The position numbers and the translations under genes are program-made. The notes beneath the pieces are model-generated. The model was not told where the DNA came from. It did no database searches and saw only the letters and a list, made by a program, of their open reading frames with translations. A DNA stretch of 64,000 nucleotides, taken from the NCBI GenBank assembly GCA_017562135.1, contig QEYB01000050.1, forward strand, positions 124,001 through 188,000, in the 5' to 3' direction. The DNA comes from Dipylidium caninum (lineage: Eukaryota; Platyhelminthes; Cestoda; Cyclophyllidea; Dipylidiidae). How positions within the stretch are numbered: the first letter of the stretch is position 1; each line of letters begins with the position of its first letter. This document shows, one piece after another, positions 13,701 to 25,700 of the stretch.

Positions 13701-16700
13701 CTCCGATAAAGTCAAATGGTTTGAGAGAACCACTTTGTAGGTTCAAATACAAAACAATACATATCATAGGAGTAGAGAAATGCGGTAGCTGCGTGATTAC
13801 CTCTGATTCTGCAGGATAAACTGATGTCTTTCCCGGTCTCAAGGGGAAGAGTGCGGCACTTGCTGAGACCGTGAACAATGGGAGTCAAGTACGGGAGTTT
13901 GTTAGCTTTTTGGCGATCGTCTAGAAGAAGAAGAAGAAGAAAAAGCATAGTTATCTTGAGGGAGACGAACAAAACCCTTTATATGCTTCGGTTATTGTTG
14001 GTATAATCTTTCAGTACTCGACTCTCGGAGGGTAAGGAAGAATGCGGATAAGGGAAAAATGGATAAAATCTTAAATCGGCAACCTCGTTTAACAATATGT
14101 GAAAGTTCACATTTATATGCTAATATGGAACGACTGTGATTCTTGAGAGTTCGCATACCCGGAACCTCACGGTCAGCGACACCAATGAGAATAAGTGGGG
14201 AGGCGAATCGTTCCTTGCTAGGATCGACCAATTGTCCAGGCCTCGGTTTCGTGTCGCCGGTGATTTCGGTGGGCCTCTTTTCGACGACCACGCGCACGAA
14301 AAGATCCTCCCCTTGGTCCAATTCGGAATCACCCCTGTGGTAAAAACGCGGTGAAATCCCACTTGGTGTAGGACTAATCAGCAGAACTACCAACTCCCTT
14401 TTCTCCTCCTCGTTTTAATTGTTCTAGCATACTTCAGTATTTCACCTAATTCCCTCTGCTACAACTCTGTGTGCATTCCATGCGCGGATGAGAGAGAGAG
14501 AACCACTGCAACTGAAGCCATGGACCACCCTGTAAATGCCATGAATGCTGCAGCCTCTCAAATAAACAGCACCCGTGGAGGGCGTCCAGGACCGCAGACC
14601 GATGACTTGGGAGACACATCCTCCCAATTTTAACTTGAAAATATACAAAACTCCTAAGCTTAATCAAAATCACAGACATTCGAGCATGACATCTCTCCGG
14701 CGAGCCATTTTATTTGGGCTATCGAAATAAGGCAGTTAATAGGATAACAACAAAGAGATTTTTAAAAATACTTGGCAAATTAGGGAAATTAAGCCCATAC
14801 TGCCATTGGTAAACAAAGAATCATGAAGGGATCTCCTGTTCGTAGAGTGAAAAATTGGCAACGAAATGCGACATGATTTGAAAATAAAAAAAACTTTTGT
14901 TTGGAATTAAAATCTCAGGTTAGGCGAGTGAAATTTATTTGCAATGACCATAATCCTTGCATTAATTAACTTACTTGTATCCCACTAATTTGATTTCCCC
15001 AGTGTTGGAATCAACGTGCACTTCCTTGGCGAGATGACTTATGGGAGCCGGTCGACCGTCAGCACGTTGGATCTGCAACCCTGCCGACTTCCAATTCGGA
15101 TCGGTGATGTGGGCCTCCTCACCCGTTTCCTTATCTACAATCCACATTGTTAAATAAGTCAAAATGGCACTTCAGGTGATCCAATGGGCAACCTTCTTGA
15201 CTTCCGCATAAGCAAAGGCCACAGTCCGCCACCAAAGTCTGCGCAATCCGCTGCGGTGCAGCTTAATAAATTCCTGCATAACAAATCCCTATGGACAGGT
15301 GGAAAGACAATGACAGGTCAGTGAGTGAGCATGCCGCCGTCATCTCCATGGCCAATGGGCAAAGTCTGTACACTGACGTACCTACGACTATCACCTTCAG
15401 AGACACCTCGGAGTCTAGAGGCGCTGACAGTCGTCCCATGTCGTCCAGTCCGTCAATTTTCACCTTGTACTTATTCCGTCTGTCATTCTCGGGGACTGAT
15501 ATAAACGAAAATACAATGTTATTGTTATAAGCAAGTTGTTATTAGTGAGGAGGCATCCAATTATACTGACTCGTCTCATATTCCGGAGTCCCATAGAAGG
15601 GTGGTTTATCACCCTGTTGGCCGGGTTTCTCGTCCGTAAAAGCCACTACATCACCACCCTGTGGGAAGGTCATCATGACGGGTTTTTCCGGATCGGTTTC
15701 ATTGCGGACATAGCACTTTGCCTCCAGACCGGCAGCGGACTTCTTTAGACCAGTTAGTCTGAGTTCAAGTCCACCGTCGGGGAGAGGGATAGTCTCAACA
15801 CTGTCAGCAACGACAGCAGTGTCCACAGGACGTCCATCTTTACGAGCCAGTTGCCAATGGTACCCGTACTGTTCGGTGTATTCAGGCGCTTCGGGTGCTA
15901 TTTCTATTGTTTAGGAATGTTAGTTATTAATTTAGATTCAAACTAAACATTGGAATGTACAAAGAGTGACTTACCCACAAGACGGCACTTCAAACTGACA
16001 TCCTTACCCTCCACGACTACAACTTCTCCTTTGTCGTCACCTTCGATGTTTATGACAGGCTGAGCATCTAAATAAAAAATCAAATTTTAATGTCTTTCCG
16101 AATGTTGTCAAAGCCTGCACAGACTAAATGGAGAGGAAGGGCATCCTAAAGACTCCCTTGCCATAAAAAAATGGAAGTAACAGCTGAACCGGGAAAGAAT
16201 TTAAACCCTTTGCACTCGAGGTCTTTTTGCTTACGCCAGCCAGCAATTAGATACCATTGGGGCCAGATTAAGGAAAGATTTTACAAGGTCTTTAGAATCA
16301 TTCGTGCTTAAGTAGAAGTACAGAAATAACAAACCTTATCAAATTTATTTCTTTTTACATCTAAAACATCAATAATGAGAAATATTACACCCTGCGATTA
16401 ATTTCTGTGTGACATGTCGTTAAATAATGCCAATGATGCGTTTTATGTTTATCAGGATACGTATCAGGTTAATAAGTTATTTTTCGCCACCTCCGGGCGT
16501 TTTTTGGTCAGAGCGGACGCTGCAGTCCCCTTTTAGCCTTTTTAGTTGTCTGTCTACCTCCGCATCTAGTCAGATTTCATCGAAATGCTATGCAGAAGCT
16601 TCTTCATGTTTCTGACACAATGATTCTCTCAATTGCTCGACAAGTGCTTCTAGACATCGCAAGTAACTGAGTGACTTCTCTCCCTTTTTGACCTCTTCTG

Positions 16701-19700
16701 GTTTATGCAGGACGTACGAATTACTCAGGAAAATTTCTATGTCGAAAAAAATGTACGCCACCATTTAAGAAATTCTTTGTAGAAAAACTGCGTTGATGTG
16801 TATTCATCCGCCGAGCCAACACCACCCATCCACTTTAGCTTTCATCAACATGATTTCCACACCACGTGGTATATACCTTTTGATCATCAACATTTCTGTG
16901 GCACCCCTGGTAGTCAAATAAGTGACAATCCTCTTATCTTTCCACCCTCATAAATAAAGTGTTGCCCCGTAGCTCTTCGACCGTGGATTTTTTTTTAGAA
17001 ACTTTGGCTTTTTATTTCCATGAGGTCACTGGTGACAAGTAATTCAAAAAAATCCACTAGTTCTTCCAAACTAGAAACCATTCGTGGTGTTCTGCCGTTT
17101 TTTTGCTAGGTATAAATTGTATGTTTTACGGAACTTTTCTATATTCTCAGTATTTTGGATTTCTTGCACTTTCTACGGTTTCACTTTCAACTTTACTTTC
17201 GCTCTTTATAATTTTAGCTTTTCATCGGCGCGCATCTCTCACTTCCTTTCCATCTTCTCCGCTGGACTCGTTGGTTTCGTGGAATAATCCATTGGTAATA
17301 AATATAGATTCTTCCTCCAAAGCCTATCCGATCTTGATTCATATATTTAAACCTCAAAAGCTTTTCAATTGCTATATTCATTGCCAAAACCGTTTCAAGC
17401 GAATGCCATGCTGAAACTAGCTAAAGTAAGCTAAAATTTGGCAGATTGAGTTAAAAGAAACCGTAGCGCAGTAGCTGTATCGCTGAAGCTGACACTTAAA
17501 ATTAGCCGGGCGCCATTTCGCCGCCGCTCGCTTGCAAAGGGTTAAACCAAAAAACTAAGTACCCCCATGACTTTGAGATGCGATTAAAATTTGGGAGTGC
17601 CTGCGGGAAGAAAGGTTTCCAGATACCTGCACCCGTTGGCCTTTCGATCACTTCAGGTTTCTTATCCTGATGCTGGGGACGAAGAGTTACGAAGGGTTTT
17701 GAGGGGTAGTTTTTGCCCGTCTCCGGTATGTGGACAACGCAGCGGCCTTCCACAACAGAGTCACTGCCAACCAGCGCTGAGAGGTCGATGTCATCGCGGA
17801 GGCCTGTCAGGACAATCATGTTGCCCTCCATTCTAACGCGTTTAAACAAGTGGGCAGGGAGAACTTTGTCGCCCTCGGGGGTTGTGAAATACCAAGAGAC
17901 GCTGGCCCCTTCCACACGATGACCTTCAACGGCGTCTATATGGAAATAATTAGAGGAATAAGCTTTACAGCGATAAATCGAGAGAGACATTCTCACTTCG
18001 GCCACAAGTTAGTAGTATGACTGTGAAATAGGTATGGATTAGGAGAATGTAATTATAACAAAGTAACCCACCAAATGCGTTACAGTGGAACTTGATATCG
18101 TCTGGCGATTCTGATGGGAGCGCCTCGACAATGGCCTTGACCTTTCCGTCCGTCCCTTTAAGATAATATGTACGTTTGCTTCAGCAAAGATGAAATTATG
18201 AAAATTAAAAGGCAGTTTCAAGGCTAAACTGTGGAATAGGAAACGTGAGGTATTGAACGGAGGAGAGTTTCCAAAATTATAGCCCAAAATAGGGCAATGT
18301 TAAGAAAACAGATATGTGGCTCAAGATTTGAGCATTTCAAACCAAGCTCATAACAATTCGATATCAATGAGACTGCCGAACTACTCATAAAGGACAAGTT
18401 ACGCTAAAAATTAAAGGCCATAATTTGAACCACGTTAGATTCACAGCTCAAGGCTCTGGGGCTCTTGCCCTTAGTATTTCCGAGATTAATGGGTGGATAA
18501 ACGCCTACCTCCTTCTCCAGCAACAACGATGGGGAAGTGTTTGGACTCTTTGCGGACCTTCCCGTCGGAGAAGACACACCTGCCCTTCATTCCCTCCGGC
18601 AGGTCAACATGAACACGTTGGAGGTTAAGATCCGCTCCTATCATGTGCACCTTGCGCGCCAGATCGTGCAGACTCTTCACCCTCTCCGTCTCCACCATGG
18701 GACCCTCCCACTCAACTTTCCTCAGCCGACCAAAGGTTGGAATAGCCTCACCGGTTACCGAATCTGCAGTACCAATGGAAATACCGTCATAAAAATGAGT
18801 CTGCTAATTAATAAGACCCCTGCTTACCTAGAAGTAGGAGATATTTAAGGTAGGTGTGTGTACAACTTTTTACTTTTGATTTGAAATATCTTTCGTATCT
18901 TCATTTTATATGGTCTTTAGGTACTTATTCCAAGAATTTGCTTATTTTATCTGTTTGTAAAGTGATTATTCTGTGCGTAGGCGGTACTGCTCCTCAATTC
19001 AAGACTGTGATTTGTTACAGTAAAGGCGGACTTTTGTGTATCGTTTCTGACCAAACACTACCAACATCAGTTTAAGACAATTTTTAAACACAGAGGTTGA
19101 CGCTTCTTGTGAATCTTTCAACAAGTGAAATAGTTAATAACACACCAACCTTTCACGCGACAAGCGACGTGCCCGTCACCTCCCGGTTGCAGATGAAGCA
19201 CACCGAACTCGTTCAAACCATCCACTTCGACATGATAGTCCTTCGTGGGAACTAAAAGACATCAAAATATAGAGAGCATCTAATCTGCACGTTTCGCTTC
19301 AAAATGGACCAGGTTGACGTAAATGCACAAAAGTGTTGCGATCCAAAGTAGGGAAAAGTTTGGGTGCAGGGGTGATATTCTTCCAAGCCACAGGTTCAAG
19401 ATGGTGCTGGGTAGATAGTTTTCGTGTTTCCCTCAGATCTCCAAATGGAACTTACCATCTACAACAACGGAATCGGAGGCGAGAACCCGTTTCGATTCAT
19501 CCAGCGCCTCACAACTGTAGACACCCGTCTGTGGTGCGAATTTATTGAAGGCGTCAGATTGAACCAGGGCCCAGTAGTTACGTCCACGTTCCCACACAAG
19601 TCCGTTGACTGTGGCCAAGGCATTGTCGGTTGAGTCCTCACCGTCCTCGTGGTTCAAACGCCAACGCATACCTCCTGTTGGAGGTGGGTAGCCACGATAT

Positions 19701-22700
19701 TCACAAATTAGCTAAAAATAAAGCAAAACGCTCTTAAGTCGCTGTTTTGGTTGGGACTCATGAGCATCGTAAGTCGGGGTAAGCCATATGCGTTTGGAGA
19801 ATGGTGTCCGGTGTGTTTGAGTACACCCGGCCGAAAAGGTCTTCTCACCTCGAAGTTGTCGCCTTCGTCCACAAGTAACCGCTTCTCTCCATCTGTCTCT
19901 TCGATAAGACTGTGGATAGATCTAATTCTAATGTATTCCTTGCCAATGGGCATCTTTTCTTGGTCTACAACGAATGCAATATATGCCATAAAGATGTATA
20001 ACTATCAGTTTAAGTCCATGCTGTCGAAGTTAAAGGCTTTCCCCTTCTAAAGTGATTCCCTGACCAATACAACCTGTAGTTTCGTAATTTATACTATCCT
20101 CTGCTTCTACTCCCACAACGAGGATGTGGGAGTTTCGTAATGCCGCCTAAGGTAGTAGTGGTGCAGCTTCATTTTGTCATTTACAGTCAGGTGCAAATAA
20201 GGCACCCAGGAAAGATAAAGCAACACCTAGGAAGGAGAAGTTATGTGGAAGGACGGATAGATTATACGAAAGGAAGCGGATGATTTGGAACCCTTTTTAC
20301 TATCACTGGACTGGCATTTGGACGGACACCGTTACGAGATAGCGGATGACGTATAGGACTTTAGTATCAGCACAAATTGTTGAAGAAGGGAGGAGTACGC
20401 TTCGTCTTACTTAATTTCACCGAGCTACAGAAGATGCGTGACCGCCATCCCCATTGAAGATTATCAAACCCAAGGAATTTCTCCGTCTATCGCCTCTTTC
20501 AAAGCGCGCTTTGCCCATCATTTCACACACGGCCAACATGGCCAATTCATGAATGCGTGCATGTATCTCTCCTTCCTACCGTACATATGAAAAGACTTTT
20601 CAACTCCGTCAACTCAAACTTAGATGTGGCGTAAACAGAACAAGAAATTTAGACTACTCAAAGCTCACCATGCTTTTCCATAATGTCGGAAGGGAGGAAG
20701 AGGTGTTCAGTCGCGGTGCGGAACTCATTCTTCGCCTCACATGTGTACACCCCGGCCAGTTCCCTCGGAGCAAACTCGTTAGATTTGCCCATGGCCCAGG
20801 ATATCGAAGCGGTATTTTCTCCACTTTCTACCTCAACCTGCACAGATATTCAAGGCAGCATTATTAATTGGATATTTAAGTATTGAGACGCATTTTCTAC
20901 TTCTATTCATTAATGCTCATCGACTGGTATTTTACTCCTGCTTTTTTAGGAGGTCAAATGAGATATTTCCACCTCGAAATTCATTATGTTCGAATATATC
21001 ATCCGTAGAAATCAAATGTATGCTGAAATGAACAGTTGATTAGCTCCAAGCCTACCATTGAGGGCAAGGCATGACCATCCTTGGACCAGGTCACTTGGGA
21101 TGGCACTTCTGTGTTCGTGTCCACACACTCAATCTTGACGGGGAAACGGGAGATTTGAGGATCGAAGATGGGGAGGATCTTTATCCTGGGAAACTTGGCG
21201 GCTAAAGAAGCAAGGGGATGATTAACTAGAGGAAGTGCAACTACCAGTCGAGCTCTCGTCTGTCACTAATGTGACAATAATTGAAAAACACCTCATAATT
21301 ATAAGTTTAATGTGATATTTGGCCGTATTTTTGACGTATCTGAGGTCAAGTTACACTAACTTCTTTAACTCCAATGACAAGCAACAAGAATTTGAGTAAT
21401 GAGACCTAAGCAAACTTGGAATGACAGGGCGATATTGTAACACTGCAACGTCGAGAACTATGCCTCCGCATTCACGGCAGCTTACCCACGTCGCCGGGAA
21501 TGACATTTAACTTGAACCAGTCGGAAACGACAGGCTGATCGCTTGCTCTTGCTTGTGCCCGACAACGGAAGTGTGTGGTCCAGCCAGGACGGCTCCTCAA
21601 ACCGCCGAGGAAGACAAGTTCTCCTGGAATGTCAGAACCGACCATGGCAGTTCAGTCTGAGTTGTTTCATCGGGCTCAATTTTGTCGGTTGACATTGGCA
21701 GTTTAGTAGCTCCGCTTTCTGGTTGAACTATGTAGTCCCAATCGTATGTGACGCCCTCCACAGTCTTATTACGCCATATGTCTAAAGTTCATGGGAAATA
21801 GGAGATGAATTCTAAACAACACCAGACAAGAAAGTTACCTCACGCTAACTTCTGTTTGTAAGGACAACCTACACGCAATCTTAAACCCATCCATCTCAAA
21901 GAAAGCATTTTTCACACCTGGTGATCTGCTCTAATTTCTCTATAGCGGGAATTCTGTGCTTCATAGCTACTACAAAGGGAACGGATCCGAGAGGTTTAGT
22001 TGAAAGGTGACGAGGATTGTGGAAACCATCGACCATTGCATTTAGATGCAACAAAGTAATGCATTACCTCGAGCGACGCAGGTGACGCCGGTGGTTTCAA
22101 ATTCCGGTGCGGAAAGTACGCCGGGTCCGCTAAGACCATGGACGTAGGGTTTGATTAGAACCTCCCGGACGATAAGGCGGTAGGGGACAGAGGTGAAGAG
22201 TTCCTTCTTGTCACCCATTGGGACGACTACACCGGCTGAAATGCGGAATTCGGTAGGCTGACGTGGGAGACCCTTCAATTCGAGACGAGAAGGATTTGGT
22301 TGGGTGTATCTTTGAGCCAAGATGCCATCATCAAGTTTCACCGGGGATCCATTGGCCTGTGTAATACGCCACAGGGTCTCCAGATCTTTGGGTAATTCAG
22401 TTCCATCGGGACCTGAAAAGAACAACTCAATCTCATTAATTAACGTGGTAATGAAACTTGACCGCTAAAGTCTCTGCCACCATGTCAAAGTGCAGACGAA
22501 AAGTTTCCGTTTTTCTGTGTTTGTAACTCAAGAACAAAGCACCTCTAACTAAAGAGTATTTCACTCTGCTTTGTCGCCACTATTCAAATAGGCCACCGTT
22601 TTGTAAACAAAGGCTTTCACCGATCCTACTACACTCATGACGCATAAGGAGGCAAATAGTTTTCCTTCAAAGTCCACAAGTCATCTTTCAAACTTACTGA

Positions 22701-25700
22701 ATGCTTTAACGTCGATGTCCATATTGCCTTGGGTCAGCCCAATCAGATCACCATTGACAAGAGCCGAGCTATTCAGGCTAATGATGGCGAAGGGTCTGTC
22801 CTCAGAGATGACTACAAGGTTCGGAAAACTCTTGTTCATCTCTATTCCAAGGATTTGACCATAGTTGCATGACAAGAAACCAACCTGAAAATGTTACTTT
22901 TGCAGTCTTCTGTTCATCGGGTGTATCGATGACGAAGTTGACAACTTTACCATCGAGCATCTCGGTCATCACGGGGATGTCGAGTCGCTTCCACGAATGC
23001 CCACTGTCTGACTTAATTTCAGGGACGTCAGTTAAATCATCCACGGACCAAGTAATTTCACCGGTAGTCGAAGGCGCATCATATTCGGCAACGAGCTAAA
23101 TGAGAATGGAAGCCTTCAGTTGGCACTATTGAAGAGTTTAAGATGATATTGACGCCAATGCAAGAAGACAGCGTACCTGCACCGGTTGGCCTTCCCTAAC
23201 ATTAAGTTGGTACAGATCATCGCCTTGAGGAATAAGTATGTGTCCCGGTGAAGATATTCTCAGTTTCGGTTTCACCTCCAAATCAGGCATTACCAAGCCT
23301 ATAAGACGTGTTTCGGATACAGTGAGAACAAGAACAACAGCAAATCGTGTTTATTATCAGTAATGAGGATGCTGGGCCTACCCTCTTCCAGTGTCCTCGG
23401 TTTAATGACAATCGACCTGTCAACTGTCCTTGTAGGCGTCTGCACAGTGCAAGTGTACTTCACTGTGTGTTTCGACGGCCGGAAGCCTCCAATACGACGC
23501 CAGTCCAATTCAACCCTCTCGGACATTTCCGCCCTCGGCTTCTCGATGGCCTTAAAGAAGAGAAGTATTTATTCCGTCATGACCATTGAATGGAGTAGTA
23601 AAGATCATTCGAATTCCCCGTTCAAGAATGAATTATGAGTAGTTCAAAGCTAAACGTGTTTTGGATGATTTATGAAACCACAAAAATCTTTTTAATCGTA
23701 TATCCATAAACCTTGATCCCGACGAATGAGGTAAGTAGAGTAGGAAACTCATCCAAGAGTCAATGATGCAAAACACACGGAGAATACAATGCATTTCACT
23801 TAGTCAGTCCTTTAGGGTAGTCTAAAGTGTGTACTGATTTGCAGCATGCACGAAGTACCTTAATCTCAGCTTCGTCCAGACTCTCAGAGGTTATCTTCAC
23901 ATTTCCCACAATGTCCGGGTTGCCTTCAGCACACACCAGCCCCGTGGGGAAGATTGAAGTGGGATCTTCGTACACCGGTGTGAGTATAACCCGAACATCC
24001 GGCGAATCTGTACGGCAGTAAGGAGGGTAGATGTTCAGATAATCGGGAGAAATTAGGAAAAAAGTGCTCCGACAGTAGACAGTCGTAGCAATGATCAAAA
24101 TCACCTAACTTCACCTCACGTAGACTTTAACAGTGAATGAAATTCGTCGTAATTTTGCATTTGTTGCGGGCCACTTCTTCTCCAAAATGAGAATCCCTTA
24201 CGGGAACATGTACAATTTTAACATAGAGGTTTGATCGTTAATCTCCCATCAACCTTTGCTTATAATCTAATCCTCAAGGTAGTAGACATCTCGCATCACA
24301 GTATATTCCTTCTAATAATAATTTAGAATGAAGGATGATATACGTACAGTTTACGTTACCTAAAAACTTCTGTCAGAAACCTACCAACATTGAATTGAAG
24401 AGAGCCGGAAAGGTTGGCTGTGGGCACCGGAAGGCACTCGAATTTGATGTACTTGCCGCTGGACAATGGATAGTTGATAAGGAATTTCGTTTCACTTTCT
24501 CGATTAACTGAATATGAGAAAACATTGGTATGGGGTTAGGGACAAAGTCCAATGGGAGTGTGACAAGGGAATCGGCAATGAAGCGTTGCATATGCCTACC
24601 TTTCTCAGTGATATCCATGGACTTATTCTGAACTTTATCCACCAATGTCCACTTGGGCCTCTTGCAGTGCACCGAGTCAGGCGTGAACCCACTCACGTAG
24701 TAGATGAAGGAGTCGTCGGACGGCTGAGGTGGCTCCACATTTTGCACTTCTTCAGGACTCTCCCCAGCCTCTCCCGGCGGTATTCGTATTGTCTTGGGTG
24801 ACGACCAGGGTTGCACAACTACTGTGGTCTGCAGTTTGACAACCTCCCCGATCTCGGGAGTGGTCACAGTAGCCTCGTAGGTGCCCTCGTGCTCTTCTCC
24901 CGCAGCATATATGACCAAATCGCCGTGACGATTGACCTCTACACCTTGTGGAAACTCGGAGCTCTCCAATGGTGGTGCGCCCAGTCGCTTCCAGGTAATC
25001 TTAGCGCCTGCAGGTTTACCGTCGGGGAAAAGTACTCGAGCAATAGCAGGCTCCAGGAAGGATAAATTGAAGAAGTCGTGATTTAGTTTTATTTGCGGGA
25101 TGGACTCTAAAATAAGAAACAATGTTTAAAATGGAAAGATGAAATGTGATGTGTGGCTTAAAAGTGGCCGAAATTATTCGATTTCGTTATCAACATCGTG
25201 GGAATTTGAGAAAAAGACCTCAAACCGATGTGCAAACAGCACTCACCTGGCCTGAGAGGTTTGCGAATTCTAGTTGGCTCTGGAAGAGGCACCCAGATGG
25301 GATGAGAGATTGGATCTCTGCCCACAAGGAATCCTTGTATCTTCTCTCCCTTGTCATCCAAGTCACGGAGATTAACTGGCAAATGAATCAAAAATTCTTC
25401 GTCTCCTGGTCTCATCGGTGAATCATCGCTTGGTGATATCTGAGTTCCATTGGGCGTCAACCAGACTACATGGAATGCCTTCAGGGTGCTTTCCTGCAAT
25501 ATGTGATAGATAGGCAGGTAAGGATGATTTGACCACGCGAATTATCCACCAAATCAAAACATACCGGTGAGATTTTCCCTTTAATAATGGCGACATCAGG
25601 ATCTTGGGGATCAGGTTCAGCCGTCAGATACTCGACAATTGGTGGTGGTTTTGGGACAGGTATTGCTACTGGGAATTCTTTATTCAAAGGATCTACCGGT

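Larger units (their letters stand above)
13293..18155 (-). repeat. cassette 1 of 4: tandem D-C-B-A atypical Ig-like modules (coding)
   Basis: This is the first copy of a four-domain unit. Each domain is split over a short first exon and a longer second exon. D: 18,072-18,155 ([10 protein letters not shown]) and about 17,630-17,937 ([19 protein letters not shown]). C: about 15,975-16,070 and 15,560-15,900 ([17 protein letters not shown]). B: about 15,370-15,495, 14,980-15,137 and about 14,155-14,357 ([10 protein letters not shown]), with an extra intron just before a KGD. A: about 13,795-13,920 (GLSKCRTL) and 13,293-13,535 ([18 protein letters not shown]). The unit ends at a GC donor (CCAG|GCAAGC). 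It is the longest copy because introns B and C/D are large. Confidence 0.78.

Noticed and set aside
14155..14395. Apparent HRGDS motif in the open frame of cassette 1 type B
   Set aside because: The Arg codon is read from the intron just before the CAG acceptor. After splicing from the exon ending at about 14,972 the tripeptide is KGD, so I count it as KGD.
24504..24801. Overlapping ORFs on both strands
   Set aside because: Shadows of the minus-strand Ig exon at 24,600-25,106.
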